A stretch of DNA of 64,000 bases, taken from the NCBI RefSeq assembly GCF_003182485.1, contig NZ_QGTX01000001.1, forward strand, positions 3,240,001 to 3,304,000. The letters are read 5' to 3'. A program made the translations under genes and the position numbers. Below are positions 7,829-22,167 of the stretch, one piece after another. The notes under the pieces were generated by a model. It was not told the DNA's origin. It saw nothing but the letters and a program-made list of their open reading frames with translations, and made no database searches. This stretch comes from Geodermatophilus normandii (GTDB lineage Bacteria; Actinomycetota; Actinomycetes; Mycobacteriales; Geodermatophilaceae). The stretch's first letter is position 1; each line of letters starts with the position of its first letter.

Positions 7829-8733
7829 CAGGTCGCCGCCGGGTGCCGGCGGGCCAGTCCCTGCAGCGTCTCCAGCAGGCCGGTCAGCTCGGGCCCGTGC
7901 GCGCCGGCGCGGCCGCACGGGGCGACGTCGGCCGGCCAGGCCGGGACCGGCAGCGTCGCCCGCTCCAGCACGGTGGTGAGGACGTCGCGCACCTCGTCGC
8001 GGACGTCGGCCGGGTCGACGGCGACCCCGGCGGCGGCCAGCCGCGCCTCGACGCCGGTGGCGGTGAACAGGTCGGCCAGGTGCGGCCAGACGGCGTCGAC
8101 GCCGGCCTGCGCGCGGCGGTGCGACTCCGGCGTCCCGTCGCCGAGGCGCAGCACCCAGCGGGCGGCGTGGTCGCGGTGGTAGGCGAGCTCGTGCACGCCC
8201 TTGGCGGCGATGGCGGCGAGCACCGGGTCGCGGGACCCGCGCAGCCGGGCGAAGACCGCGAGCCGCTCGGTCGAGGCCACGAGCAGCCGGACCATCGTCT
8301 GCCCGAAGTCGCCGTTCTCCGCCGCGACCAGGCCGGTGCACCGGAACTCGTCGGCGTCGCGGAAGTAGGCGAGCGCGTCCTCGTCGGGGATGCTCGCCGT
8401 CGCCAGGGACCGGGACCGGCCGAGGACGCCGGCGGAGCCCGCGCGGGCCAGCAGCAGCCGCGCCTGGCCGAGCAGGTCCAGGCCGGTGTTGCCGATCGCG
8501 ACCTCCTCCTCCAGCTCCGGCGCGGCGGTGATCCACTGGATCAGCCGCTGGGCGAGGACCAGGGCGTCGTCGCCGAGCATGAGGCAGTAGGCGCCCAGGT
8601 CGGCCGGGTCGACGCCGTCGGGCACGGTGGTGTCGACGCCGGCCAGCGGGTCGTCGAACCCGGTGCCGAACGCCCAGTGCCCGGCGTCGTCGTGCGCGTT
8701 GGTCAGCGCGTCGTAGACGGTCTCCTCGTGCAT
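7825..8733 (-). CDS. paaC: Phenylacetyl-CoA epoxidase structural subunit PaaC
   Basis: A 302-aa ferritin-like protein that pairs with PaaA to form the epoxidase core but lacks the di-iron site. Typical blocks are GDDALVLAQRLIQWITAAPELEEE near 60, IGNTGLDLLGQAR, and KGVHELAYHRDHAARWVLRLGDGT near 175. ATG at 8733 is preceded by GAGGAGA. A 63-bp gap separates it from paaB, the only gap in an otherwise overlapping operon. Its stop overlaps the paaD start. Confidence 0.95.
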   Translation of the reverse strand: MHEETVYDALTNAHDDAGHWAFGTGFDDPLAGVDTTVPDGVDPADLGAYCLMLGDDALVLAQRLIQWITAAPELEEEVAIGNTGLDLLGQARLLLARAGSAGVLGRSRSLATASIPDEDALAYFRDADEFRCTGLVAAENGDFGQTMVRLLVASTERLAVFARLRGSRDPVLAAIAAKGVHELAYHRDHAARWVLRLGDGTPESHRRAQAGVDAVWPHLADLFTATGVEARLAAAGVAVDPADVRDEVRDVLTTVLERATLPVPAWPADVAPCGRAGAHGPELTGLLETLQGLARRHPAATW

Positions 8734-8796
8734 GCCTCTCCTCGGCGTCAACAGCGCGACGGACTCCTCGGGACCGACAGCGCCACGAAGGCCCAC

Positions 8797-9165
8797 TCAC
8801 ATGTGGGGGACGTCCTCCGGGATCTCGTAGAACGTCGGGTGGCGGTAGACCTTGTCGCCGCTGGGGGCGAACATCGGGTCCTTCTCGTCGGGGCTGGAGG
8901 CGGTGATGTCGGCGGCCCGGACCACCCAGATGCTCACGCCCTCGTTGCGCCGGGTGTAGAGGTCGCGCGCGGCGTGCACCGCCATCTCGTCGTCGGGTGC
9001 GTGCAGCGACCCCACGTGCACGTGGTTGAGGCCGCGCTTGCCGCGCACGAACACCTCGTAGAGCGGCCAGTCGCGCCGGCTCACCGACGGCGACGGCGAC
9101 GTGGGCACCTCCGGCCCGGTGGGGACGGCGCCGTGCCCGCCCTCGGCGGTCAGGTCGGCGCTCAT
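8797..9165 (-). CDS. paaB: Phenylacetyl-CoA epoxidase subunit PaaB
   Basis: A 122-aa subunit of the epoxidase complex. After a Ser/Pro/Thr-rich N-terminal 27 residues, longer than in enterobacterial PaaB, come the family blocks [24 protein letters not shown], then [13 protein letters not shown] and the C-terminal [16 protein letters not shown] at 9165 overlaps the paaA stop (ATGA), so translation is coupled to PaaA. Confidence 0.95.
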   Translation of the reverse strand: MSADLTAEGGHGAVPTGPEVPTSPSPSVSRRDWPLYEVFVRGKRGLNHVHVGSLHAPDDEMAVHAARDLYTRRNEGVSIWVVRAADITASSPDEKDPMFAPSGDKVYRHPTFYEIPEDVPHM

Positions 9166-10136
9166 GCGTGCTTGGCCGCGTAGGCGGTGGCCGCCTCGGT
9201 GACCCAGGCGTTGTCGTCGCGGGCGGCGCGCCGGCGGGCGATGCGCTCGGCGTTGCAGGGGCCGTCGCCGCTGATCACCCGCTGCAGCTCCGACCAGTCG
9301 ATGGCGCCGAACCGCCAGCGGCCGGTCGCCTCGTCGAGGGTGAGGTCGGGGTCGGGCAGCGTGACGCCGAGGACCTTCGCCTGCGGCACGGTCATGTCCA
9401 CGAACCGCTGGCGCAGCTCGTCGTTGCCGTGCCGCTTGATGCCCCACGCCATCGACTGCGCGGAGTTGGGGCTCTCGTCGTCGGGCGGGCCGAACATCAT
9501 CAGCGAGGGCCACCACCACCGGTCGACGGCGTCCTGCACCATCGCCCGCTGCTCGTCGGTGCCGCGCATCATCGTCATGAGCAGCTCGTAGCCCTGCCGC
9601 TGGTGGAAGGACTCCTCCTTGCAGATGCGGATCATCGCGCGGGCGTAGGGGCCGTAGGAGGAGCGGCACAGGGGCACCTGGTTGCAGATCGCCGCGCCGT
9701 CGACCAGCCAGCCGATGACGCCGACGTCGGCGTAGGTGAGCGTCGGGTAGTTGAAGATCGAGCTGTACTTCTGCCGGCGCTCGATGAGCTTGTCGGTGAG
9801 GTCGGCGCGGTCGGCGCCGAGCGTCTCGGCCGCGGAGTAGAGGTACATGCCGTGCCCGGCCTCGTCCTGCACCTTGGCCAGCAGGACCGCCTTGCGCCGC
9901 AGGCTCGGCGCCGCCAGCAGCCAGTCACCCTCGGGCTGCATCCCGATGATCTCCGAGTGGGCGTGCTGGGCGATCTGGCGCACCAGCGTCTTCCGGTAGC
10001 CCTCCGGCATCCAGTCGCGCGGCTCGATGCGGTGGTCGGCGGCGATCGTGGCCTCGAACTGCTGCTGCAGCGCGGCGGGATCGACGGCGGGGCCGGGGCT
10101 GCCGGCCGCGGGTCGGTCCAGGGCGGGCGCGGACAT
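9162..10136 (-). CDS. paaA: Phenylacetyl-CoA epoxidase catalytic subunit PaaA
   Basis: A 324-aa di-iron oxygenase that epoxidises the ring of phenylacetyl-CoA. Carboxylate/His ligand blocks are visible: [12 protein letters not shown] near 110 and [15 protein letters not shown] near 200, plus [10 protein letters not shown] near 41. ATG at 10136 has GAGGAGA upstream; a longer frame to 10250 would run over the palindromic operator and start region, so it is rejected. First gene of paaABCDE, divergent from paaK. Expression is probably induced by phenylacetyl-CoA through the TetR repressor at 11581. Confidence 0.96.
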   Translation of the reverse strand: MSAPALDRPAAGSPGPAVDPAALQQQFEATIAADHRIEPRDWMPEGYRKTLVRQIAQHAHSEIIGMQPEGDWLLAAPSLRRKAVLLAKVQDEAGHGMYLYSAAETLGADRADLTDKLIERRQKYSSIFNYPTLTYADVGVIGWLVDGAAICNQVPLCRSSYGPYARAMIRICKEESFHQRQGYELLMTMMRGTDEQRAMVQDAVDRWWWPSLMMFGPPDDESPNSAQSMAWGIKRHGNDELRQRFVDMTVPQAKVLGVTLPDPDLTLDEATGRWRFGAIDWSELQRVISGDGPCNAERIARRRAARDDNAWVTEAATAYAAKHA

Positions 10137-10158
10137 CGCGTCTCCTCGAGCTTGTTTA

Positions 10159-10174
10159 CTGACCGTCCGGTCAG
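10159..10174. promoter_or_regulatory. TetR-type operator between paaA and paaK
   Basis: Perfect inverted repeat CTGACCG-TC-CGGTCAG, with two more matching outer base pairs (TT/AA). It sits 22 bp before the paaA start and 79 bp before paaK, in the only shared control region of the cluster. ACTGACCG/CGGT half-sites resemble those of TetR-family PaaR regulators. The regulator is probably the TetR encoded at 11581. Confidence 0.75.
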
Positions 10175-10252
10175 GAATAGTGTTCCGCACGCCGCCCGTG
10201 CGCACAAGCGCCGGCCGGCGGGAGCGGCGGCCGAGCGACGAGGACGGCACGG

Positions 10253-11584
10253 ATGACGACGACGGACCAGCGGCGCCTCGGCGAGGCCCCCGACCCCGCG
10301 ACGCTCGACCCGGCGGAGCGCCTGTCGGTCGACGAGTTGCGCGCCCAGCAGCTCGAGCGGCTGCGGTGGTCGCTGCGGCACGCCTACGACAACGTCCCGC
10401 ACCACCGGCGGGCCTTCGACGCCGCCGGCGTGCACCCCGACGACTGCCGGGAGCTCGGGGACCTCGCGCGGTTCCCGACGACGAGCAAGGCCGACCTGCG
10501 CGAGAACTACCCCTTCGGCATGTTCGCCGTCCCGAAGGAGCAGGTGCGCCGCGTGCACGCCTCCTCGGGGACCACCGGCCGGCCCACCGTGGTCGGCTAC
10601 ACCGCGCGCGACGTCGCCACCTGGGCCGCCGTCATGGCGCGGTCCATCCGCGGTGCCGGCGGGCGCCCGGGGGACACCCTGCACAACGCCTACGGGTACG
10701 GCCTGTTCACCGGCGGGCTGGGGGCGCACTACGGCGCCGAGGCGCTGGGCTGCACGGTCGTCCCGGTCTCCGGCGGCATGACGCCACGCCAGGTGCAGCT
10801 GATCACCGACTTCGCGCCGCGGATCGTCATGGTGACGCCGACCTACATGCTCACCGTGCTCGACGAGTTCGAGAAGCAGGGGCTCGACCCGCGGGAGTCC
10901 AGCCTGGAGATCGGGATCTTCGGGGCCGAGCCGTGGACCGAGCAGATGCGCCGCGAGATGGAGGAGCGGGCCGGCATCCACGCCGTCGACATCTACGGGC
11001 TGTCGGAGGTGATGGGCCCCGGCGTGGCGCAGGAGTGCGTGGAGACCAAGGACGGCCTGCACGTCTGGGAGGACCACTTCTACCCGGAGGTCATCGACCC
11101 GGTCACCGGCGAGGTGCTGCCCGACGGCGAGGAGGGCGAGCTGGTGTTCACCTCGCTGACCAAGGAGGCCATGCCGGTCGTGCGGTACCGCACCCGCGAC
11201 CTCACCCGGCTGCTGCCCGGCACCGCCCGCCCCGGGATGCGGCGGATGCAGAAGGTCACCGGCCGCACCGACGACATGATCATCCTGCGCGGGGTCAACC
11301 TGTTCCCCACCCAGATCGAGGAGGTCGTGCTGCGGACGCCTGGCCTGTCCCCGCACTTCGCGCTCGAGCTGGTCACCCGCGGGCGGATGGACCACCTGGT
11401 GGTGCGGGTGGAGGCGCGCCCCGACTGCCCGGCCGAGCGGCGTCCCGGTGCGGCCGCCGACGTCGAGCAGGGGGTCAGGGACACGGTCGGCTCCGGCGTC
11501 GAGGTGCTCGTCGTCGACCCGGAGACGCTGCCGCGGTCGATGGGCAAGCTGCAGCGCATGACCGACTCGCGCGACCGCGGATGA
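10253..11584 (+). CDS. paaK: Phenylacetate-CoA ligase
   Basis: A 443-aa acyl-adenylate-forming enzyme that makes phenylacetyl-CoA, the inducer and substrate of the epoxidase. The P-loop SSGTTG is at 104-109. Further blocks are [14 protein letters not shown] near 145, [12 protein letters not shown] near 247, and [21 protein letters not shown] near 340, the hinge and C-terminal domain start. Length is normal. ATG at 10253 is followed by MTTTDQRR; the Shine-Dalgarno is a GAGGACGG stretch. Its stop overlaps the TetR start (ATGA), so ligase and regulator are co-translated. Confidence 0.96.
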   Translation: MTTTDQRRLGEAPDPATLDPAERLSVDELRAQQLERLRWSLRHAYDNVPHHRRAFDAAGVHPDDCRELGDLARFPTTSKADLRENYPFGMFAVPKEQVRRVHASSGTTGRPTVVGYTARDVATWAAVMARSIRGAGGRPGDTLHNAYGYGLFTGGLGAHYGAEALGCTVVPVSGGMTPRQVQLITDFAPRIVMVTPTYMLTVLDEFEKQGLDPRESSLEIGIFGAEPWTEQMRREMEERAGIHAVDIYGLSEVMGPGVAQECVETKDGLHVWEDHFYPEVIDPVTGEVLPDGEEGELVFTSLTKEAMPVVRYRTRDLTRLLPGTARPGMRRMQKVTGRTDDMIILRGVNLFPTQIEEVVLRTPGLSPHFALELVTRGRMDHLVVRVEARPDCPAERRPGAAADVEQGVRDTVGSGVEVLVVDPETLPRSMGKLQRMTDSRDRG

Positions 11585-12180
11585 CGCAGACGCGGGTCCG
11601 CCGCGGCCGCCCCGGGCACTCGCTGGACACCCTGCTCGTCGTCGCCGTCGCGGTGTTCAACGAGCGCGGCTACGACGCGACCAGCATGGAGGAGCTCGCC
11701 GCGCGGCTGGGCGTCACCAAGTCGGCGATCTACCACCACGTGCCGAGCAAGGTGGAGCTGCTGCGGCTGGCCCTGGACCGGGCGCTGGACGCGCTGTTCG
11801 CCGTCACCGAGGAGCCGGCGGCCGTCACCGGCCGGGCGATCGACCGGCTCGAGCACGTGGTGCGCGGCTCGGTCCGCGTGCTCGCCGCCGAGCTGCCGTT
11901 CGTGACCCTGCTGCTGCGGGTGCGCGGCAACTCCGCGGTGGAGGAGGCGGCCCTGGCCCGGCGGCGCGACTTCGACCGGATCGTCACCGACCTCGTGCGC
12001 TCGGCCGAGGAGGAGGGCGACGTGCGTCCCGACGTCGACCCCGCCGTCACCAGCCGGCTGCTGTTCGGCACGGTGAACTCGCTGACGGAGTGGTTCCGGC
12101 CCGGCGGTGCCCTGTCCGCCGACGCGCTGGCCGACGCGCTGGTCGCCACCACGTTCGAGGGCCTGCGCGCCCGCCCCTGA
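11581..12180 (+). CDS. TetR/AcrR family regulator of the paa genes
   Basis: A 199-aa repressor-type protein. The N-terminal HTH (about residues 18-62) includes GYDATSMEELAARLGVTKSAIYHHVPSK, the usual TetR recognition helix. The C-terminal domain is helical and ends at about 195. Overlap with paaK and the palindrome at 10159 suggest it senses phenylacetyl-CoA and controls both arms of the divergon; that link is inference. PaaR would be the functional name. Confidence 0.9.
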   Translation: MTQTRVRRGRPGHSLDTLLVVAVAVFNERGYDATSMEELAARLGVTKSAIYHHVPSKVELLRLALDRALDALFAVTEEPAAVTGRAIDRLEHVVRGSVRVLAAELPFVTLLLRVRGNSAVEEAALARRRDFDRIVTDLVRSAEEEGDVRPDVDPAVTSRLLFGTVNSLTEWFRPGGALSADALADALVATTFEGLRARP

Positions 12181-12202
12181 CGGGCGGGCGCGCCGGGCCG
12201 TG

Positions 12203-12334
12203 TCAGCCCCGGTCGGGACGCGGGCGGTAGGGCGCCCCCGGGTTGAAGACCTCGAGCGTGTACGTGTCGAGGCGGCGCAGCCACGAGCGGGCGCGGGTGG
12301 TGAGCGGGGTGGGTCGGGTGGCAGGGGGAGTCAT
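12203..12334 (-). CDS. Small basic protein, unknown function
   Basis: A 43-residue frame with ATG at 12334, TGGAGA seven bases upstream, and normal third-position GC bias. The protein is Thr/Pro/Arg-rich at the start (MTPPATRPTPLTTRARS), has a central WLRRLDTYTLEVFNPGAPY block and ends RPRPDRG. It is convergent with the paa TetR gene and diverges from the membrane protein gene at 12562. It lacks the Glu-x3-Tyr of PqqA, so it is not a PQQ precursor. Unknown; it could be a peptide substrate or a spurious frame. Confidence 0.45.
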   Translation of the reverse strand: MTPPATRPTPLTTRARSWLRRLDTYTLEVFNPGAPYRPRPDRG

Positions 12335-12561
12335 GGCGTCTCCAGGTGGATCGGGATCGGGGACGTCGTCGTCTCGGCCGCGTCCCACGGTCCCCGCGGG
12401 CCGTTGCAGGACGGCGAAGCGCCCGTGAACGGGAGGGAAACGCCCCCGTGTGCTCCGCCACTGCCGCGCGTCGCCGAGCCGGGGCGGAAGCCCGGTGACA
12501 CGGCCGTGCTCCGGTGCTTCGATGGGCGGGCACGGGGCGGTTCCGACGTCGGAGGTCTCCG

Positions 12562-13449
12562 GTGGACCCTGTCTCCACGGCCGTGCGCCCCTCCACGGGC
12601 CGGTCCCGGGAGCTCCTCCCGGCGATGCGGGTGCTGCTGCTGGCCTTCAGCGTCCTCACCGCCCTCGCCGTCGGCGCGCTGCTGCTCCAGCCCGGCCGCA
12701 CCGGCCAGGTGTTCGCCTGGACGATCCAGCCGCCGCTGACCGCCGCCTTCCTGGGCGCGGGCTACGCCGCCGGCTGCACGCTGGTCGTCCTGTCGCTGCG
12801 CGACCCGGTGTGGGCCAACAGCCGCGTGCCGGTGCTGACCATCCTGGTGTTCACGCTGCTGACCCTCGTGGCCACGCTGGTGCACCTCGACCGCTTCCAC
12901 TTCCAGGAGGAGTTCGCCGCGGCGCCGCTGCTGGCCCGCGCCGCCGCCTGGTTCTGGACCGGCGTCTACGTCGTCATCCCGCTGGCGATGCTGGTCCTCC
13001 TCGCGCTGCAGGAACGGGCCCCCGGGACCGACCCCCCGCGCCGCTGCCCCCTGCCCGTCGTGCTCCGGGCCGCGCTGGGCGCGGAGGCGGTCGTGCTGCT
13101 CGGCGTCGGCGCCGCGGTGTCGGTGGCCCCCACGACGGCGGAGGCGCTGTGGCCCTGGACGCTGACCCCGCTCACCGCGCGCGTGGTCGGCGCCTGGCTC
13201 GTCGCCTTCGGGATCGCGACGGCGCTCGCCGCGCTGGCCGGTGACCTCGAGCGGCTGCGCACCGCCGCGGTCGCCTACACGGTCTTCGGCGTCCTCGTGC
13301 TCGCCGTCGTCGCCTGGCACCGCGGCACGGTGGCGTGGGACCGGCCGGTGGCCTGGGCGTTCGTCGCGGTCGCGGTCGCCGTCGTCCTCACCGGCGCCGC
13401 GGGCGTCCGGCGGGCCCCGGCGGGCGTCGCCGGGAGGCACCGATCCTGA
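12562..13449 (+). CDS. Multi-pass membrane protein, paralogue of the gene at 25070
   Basis: A 295-aa integral membrane protein with about eight hydrophobic segments (for example VLLLAFSVLTALAVGALLL near 25 and VTILVFTLLTLVATLV near 95). Conserved-looking polar points are WTIQPPLTAAFLGAGYAAG near 52, WPWTLTPLTARVVGAWLVAFG near 200, and AYTVFGVLVL near 238. GTG at 12562 has GGAGG seven bases upstream. The same layout and these blocks recur in the protein at 25070, so the two are paralogues. Function unknown; the repeated WPW and TPL motifs suggest a defined family, not random membrane sequence. Confidence 0.8.
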   Translation: MDPVSTAVRPSTGRSRELLPAMRVLLLAFSVLTALAVGALLLQPGRTGQVFAWTIQPPLTAAFLGAGYAAGCTLVVLSLRDPVWANSRVPVLTILVFTLLTLVATLVHLDRFHFQEEFAAAPLLARAAAWFWTGVYVVIPLAMLVLLALQERAPGTDPPRRCPLPVVLRAALGAEAVVLLGVGAAVSVAPTTAEALWPWTLTPLTARVVGAWLVAFGIATALAALAGDLERLRTAAVAYTVFGVLVLAVVAWHRGTVAWDRPVAWAFVAVAVAVVLTGAAGVRRAPAGVAGRHRS

Positions 13450-13595
13450 GCCCGGCGGGGACGGCGCGCACGGTCCCGCGTGCGGCCGGTCGCGGAGATG
13501 CGGACGATCCGGTCCCGGAGCACGCTCGAGACCTCTGACGCAGGGGGGCGCACGATGCGGGGACGGCAGGCGACGCGCGGGCGGGTGACCTCACG

Positions 13596-18274
<4,679 letters not shown>

Positions 18275-19226
18275 ACCGCCGCGGGGACGGCGAGCTCCAC
18301 GCTCCCGAGGACGCTGATCGCGACCGCGATGGCCAGCGTGCTGTCGTGCACGCCGATCTCGAAGGCGCCCGCGGCCGCCTGGCGGTGGCCGACGCCGAGC
18401 GCGCGGGGCACGGCGAAACCGAGCAGCAGGCTGAGCGCGCAGAAGGCGAGCGCGACCAGCCCGACCTCGCGCAGGTACCCGGCCACGTCCTCCCGCTCGG
18501 CGACGACCGTCCCGGCGATCACCAGCGCCAGCACGACGGCGGAGAGCACCCGCACCGGCCGGTCCGCGCGGTCGGCGGAGGCCGGGGCCGAGCGGCGCAC
18601 GAGCATGCCCAGGGCCACCGGCACCAGCACGATCGCGAAGACCTGCACCGTCTTGCCGAACTGCAGGCCGATCGACCCGGCGCCCGGCGGGTCGAACACG
18701 GCCAACGCGAGGTTGGTGACCAGCGGCAGCGTGACCACCGCCAGCAGCGAGTTGACCGCCGTCAGGGAGACGTTGAGCGCCACGTCCCCGCGGAAGAGGT
18801 GGCTGAACAGGTTCGCCGTCGTCCCGCCCGGGGAGGCGGCCAGCAGGACCATGCCGACCGCGAGCACGGGCTCGAGGCCGACGGCCGTCACGAGGCCGAA
18901 GCAGAGGGCCGGCAGCACCAGCAGCTGCAGCCCGAGGGCGACGACGGCGGCGCGCGGCCGGCGGGTGACCCGGACGAGGTCGTCGACGGTGAGCGACAGG
19001 CCCAGGCCGAACATCACCACCGCGAGGGCGGCGGACGGGGCGACGGTGCCGAGGGCCGGCACACGAGCGGGGGAGCGGAGGCGGGCGGTCCGGGTGGTTG
19101 ACCGGGCGCGCGGGCGGGAACCGAGGCCGGGTGGGCCGTCCGGCGCGGGACGGCCCACCAGCTCCCGCGGGGGGCCGGAGGGAGCGGGTCACGGGACCCG
19201 CGGCGTCGGACGGGACGGAGCGCGCG

Positions 19227-21190
19227 GTGACCACGGTCGAGCAGGAGCGGCAGACCCTCGGGGACCGCTACGAGCTGCAGGAGCTCATCGCCACCGGGGG
19301 CATGGGCCAGGTGTGGCGGGGGCGTGACCTGCTGCTCGAGCGGTCCGTGGCGGTCAAGGTGCTGCGCAGCGAGTACGCCGACGACCCCACGTTCCTCGCC
19401 CGGTTCCGCAACGAGGCCCGCCACGCCGCGGCGTTGAGCCACCCGAACATCGCCACGGTCCTGGACTACGGCGAGGGCTCCGACGACGGGACCGGCGAGC
19501 ACCTGGCCTACCTGGTCATGGAGCTGGTGGAGGGGGCGCCGCTGTCGGCGCGCATCCGCGACGATGGCCCGCTGGACCCGCAGACGGCGCTGTCGGTCCT
19601 GCGCCAGGCCGCGGCGGGGCTGGCCGAGGCGCACCGGGTCGGGGTGGTGCACCGCGACGTCAAGCCCTCGAACATCCTCGTGCGGCCCGACGGGCGGGTG
19701 AAGCTCACCGACTTCGGCATCGCGTGGTCGGCCGAGTGCGTGCCGCTGACCCAGACCGGCCAGGTCATCGGCACCGCGCAGTACATGTCCCCGGAGCAGG
19801 CCGCCGGCGAGCGGGTGAGCCCCGCCAGCGACGTCTACGCCCTCGGCCTGGTCGGCTACGAGTCGCTGACCGGCCACGCCGCCTTCTCCGGCACCAACCC
19901 GGTGACCGTGGCGCTCAAGCAGGTGCGCGAGCAGCCCGAGCCGCTCCCCGAGGACCTGCCGCCCGACGTCCGCGAGCTCATCGGCGCCGCCCTCACCAAG
20001 GACCCCGGCGCCCGGCTGCCCGACGGCGCGGCGTTCCTGCACGCGGTCGAGGACGCCCTCGGGCACCAGGGCGGCCCGGTGCCCCCGACGGCCCCCGTCG
20101 CGGTGGCGGCCGCGGCCCGACCGGCGGAGCTCCCGCCGGCGGACCCGCCCGGCACCGTGGCCGTCGGTGCCGCGGACCGGATGGCGCGCCGGGCGCCGGA
20201 GCCGGCCCCGCCCCGCCGGGGGAAGCGCCGGCGACAGCTCGTCCTGCTCCCGCTGCTGGCGCTGCTGCTGGTCGTGGGCGGCATCGTCCTGGTGAACACC
20301 CGCTCCGGCGACGTGCCCGCGGCCGAGGCCGCCGAGACCGGCGCCGGCGGCATCGTCCTGGTCGCCGCGGACCACGTGGGCCGCCCGGTGACCGAGGTGG
20401 TCGCCGACCTGACGGCGCTTGGTCTGACGGTGGGCCAGCGCAGCGAGGCGACCGCCGACGCCGACCCGGGCACCGTGGTGCGCCTGTCCCCGGTGGACGT
20501 GGAGCTGGCTCGCGGCGACCGGGTCCAGGTGGTCGTGGCGGTGCCGCCGGACACCGCGGTGCCCGCGCCCGAGCCGGCGGCCCCGGGCGCCGTGCGCGCC
20601 GGGACGGAGGGGGACGCGGCGCCGGACACCGGGACGCCGGAGGCCGGCACCCCGGACGGCGCGGAGGGCGCCGCACCCGCGGACGCCGGCGCCGGGGCTC
20701 CCGCCGGCACGGCCCCGGGCACGGCGGCCGGTGGCAGCACCCCGCCCGAGGACCCCGCCGCGACTCCGCCGACGACCCCCTCCGGGACCGCAGGGGACAC
20801 GACGGAGGACACGGCAGGCGAGGGGACGGGCGACACCGCGGGGACCGGAGCAGGGGACACGGCGGGCGACACGGCGGGCGACACGGCGGGCGACACCGCG
20901 GGGGACACCGCGGGGGACGACACGGCGGGGGACGACACGGCGGGGGACACGGGGGGCGACACCGCTCCGCCGCCCACCACGCCGGCCGCCCCGGACACGC
21001 CGCCCGCCGCGGGCACGCCCGGGAGCCCGCGCCGCCCACCGGCGGGACCGACCCCGCGACGCCGCCGACGGATCCGGGCACGACGCCCGGCACCGGGTCC
21101 CCGTCGTCGCCCGCGACCCCGGACGCGGGCGGCAGCGCCACCGCCTCCGTCCCGGCCGGCGAGCCCGCCGCGGCGGGCGCCGCCGGCTGA
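19227..21190 (+). CDS. PASTA-type Ser/Thr protein kinase, frameshifted in the C-terminal tail
   Basis: A membrane receptor kinase of the PknB class. Kinase domain is about residues 13-275: glycine loop GGMGQV near 24, Lys44, HRDVKPSN, DFGIAW and a GTAQYMSPEQ activation segment. Pro/Ala linker, basic RRGKRRR, one transmembrane helix near 340-362, then one PASTA domain (about 375-450) outside. The rest is Gly/Thr/Asp/Pro-rich with GDTA repeats. The frame breaks at the GGG run 21021-21023: as given it runs to 21230 with an Arg-rich tail; one more G gives EPAPPTGGTDPATPP and a stop at 21190, in keeping with the rest. GTG at 19227 has GGAG six bases upstream. Confidence 0.85.
20845..20965 (+). repeat. 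GDTA-coding tandem repeat in the kinase tail
   Basis: About nine imperfect 12-15 bp units of the form GGCGACACGGCG/GGGGACACCGCG, coding GDTA or GDDTA. It lies in the predicted extracellular tail beyond the PASTA domain. Such a tract is prone to slippage and copy-number change. Confidence 0.8.
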
Positions 21191-21234
21191 CGCGGCGTGC
21201 CGGGCAAGATCCCGACGGGCTAGGTTCTGACGCC

Positions 21235-21882
21235 ATGCCGACGAGGTCGCGGGACGGGGGAACGGGGACCGTGCAGGAGCTGGGCCTGCCCGCGCGCGCG
21301 GTGGGTGCGCTCGCCCGAGCCGGCATCACCACCGTCGACGAGCTGGCCGCGCTGACCCGCCGTGAGCTGTCCGCCGTCCCGGGCCTGGGGCCGGCGATGG
21401 TGGCCGCCATCCGCGCCGTCGTCCCCGAGCCGGTCGCGCAGGGCCTGTGGCCGCTCCCCGACGCCACCGGCGGGACCGCCCGCGCCGACGACCCCGCCGA
21501 CGACGGGGGGCCTGCCTCCCCGCCCATCCCGTCGTTCGCGTCGCTGCGCGGACCGCGGCGGCGCTCGGCCCTCGACCTCCTCGTCCCGGAGCAGCCGGCC
21601 GAGGACGACGCAGCCCCCGACGACGCAGCCCCCGACGACGCGGCCCTCGACGACGACGCGGCCGACGACGACACGGCCGACGACGACGCGGCCGACGACG
21701 ACGCGGCCCCCGGCGACGCGCCCCCGGTGTTCCGGCGGGCCCCGCGCCCGGCCGAGTGGTCCGACCTCGCCGCCTTCGGTGTCCGCGGCGTCCGGGCGGC
21801 CGCGCGGCTGCACTGGCGGGTGACCGTGTGGTGGGTGCAGGCACCGGCCCGGCTCGTCGAGCGGCTCCGCGACCGGCCCTGA
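21235..21882 (+). CDS. Helix-hairpin-helix protein with an acidic repeat linker
   Basis: A 215-aa cytosolic protein. Residues about 14-60 carry an HhH/alpha-CTD-like module (LGLPARAVGALARAGITTVDEL, then LTRRELSAVPGLGPAMVAAI) as in the C-terminal domain of RNA polymerase alpha, so it may bind DNA or a DNA-bound protein. Residues about 122-162 are an almost uninterrupted Asp/Ala repeat. The C-terminus (about 170-215) is basic and aromatic with LHWRVTVWWVQAPARLVERL, possibly membrane-associated. ATG at 21235 is the start. It follows the kinase by 44 bp and could be a target. No exact family known. Confidence 0.7.
   Translation: MPTRSRDGGTGTVQELGLPARAVGALARAGITTVDELAALTRRELSAVPGLGPAMVAAIRAVVPEPVAQGLWPLPDATGGTARADDPADDGGPASPPIPSFASLRGPRRRSALDLLVPEQPAEDDAAPDDAAPDDAALDDDAADDDTADDDAADDDAAPGDAPPVFRRAPRPAEWSDLAAFGVRGVRAAARLHWRVTVWWVQAPARLVERLRDRP
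21604..21720 (+). repeat. Asp/Ala-coding tandem repeat in the HhH gene
   Basis: Imperfect 12-15 bp units of the form GACGACGCGGCC, coding DDAA(P). The tract gives a highly negative linker of about 40 residues between the HhH module and the C-terminal segment. Confidence 0.8.
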
Positions 21883-21942
21883 CCGGTCCGCCGGGCGGCG
21901 CGGCCCCGGACGTGGTGCCAGTCACGGATCCCCGTCCGCCGT

Positions 21943-21972
21943 TTGTCACGGCCGGGTAACGGCGGCTACCGT
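21943..21972 (+). promoter_or_regulatory. Candidate promoter for the riboswitch transcript
   Basis: TTGTCA (21943-21948) and TACCGT (21967-21972) with 18 bp between them, about 45 bp before the riboswitch core. Matches a housekeeping-type actinobacterial promoter loosely; called from position and spacing. Confidence 0.4.
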
Positions 21973-22016
21973 GTCCGAGGCCGTCCGGCCCTGTCCCCCG
22001 TCCGGGGACCCGGACG

Positions 22017-22160
22017 GTCGCCGCCGAGTCGCCCCGAGGGCGAGCCGGGGACCCACCGCAGTACTGGGGTGAATCCGCACCGGACCCGCGCGTCCGTGCA
22101 GGTAGGGCTGCTTCCCGCCCGAACCCGTCAGCTAACTCGGTAGGCGGCTGACGGGAGAGA
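22017..22160 (+). promoter_or_regulatory. ydaO-yuaA (c-di-AMP) riboswitch
   Basis: The leader contains the ordered signature blocks of the actinobacterial c-di-AMP aptamer: GAGCCGGGGACCCACCG near 22042, TACTGGGGTGAATCC near 22062, a variable arm, GGTAGGGCTGCTTCCCGCC near 22101, GAACCCGTCAGCTAAC near 22121 and CGGTAGGCGG near 22138. It ends about 8 bases before the ATG of the cell-wall protein at 22168, next to GGGAGAG. In this RNA class c-di-AMP binding normally turns expression off, linking wall hydrolase production to c-di-AMP/osmotic state. Confidence 0.92.
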
Positions 22161-22167
22161 CGGATCC

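Noticed and set aside
12203-12334. PqqA-like redox cofactor precursor
   Set aside because: The small protein lacks the Glu-x3-Tyr core and no pqq genes are nearby.
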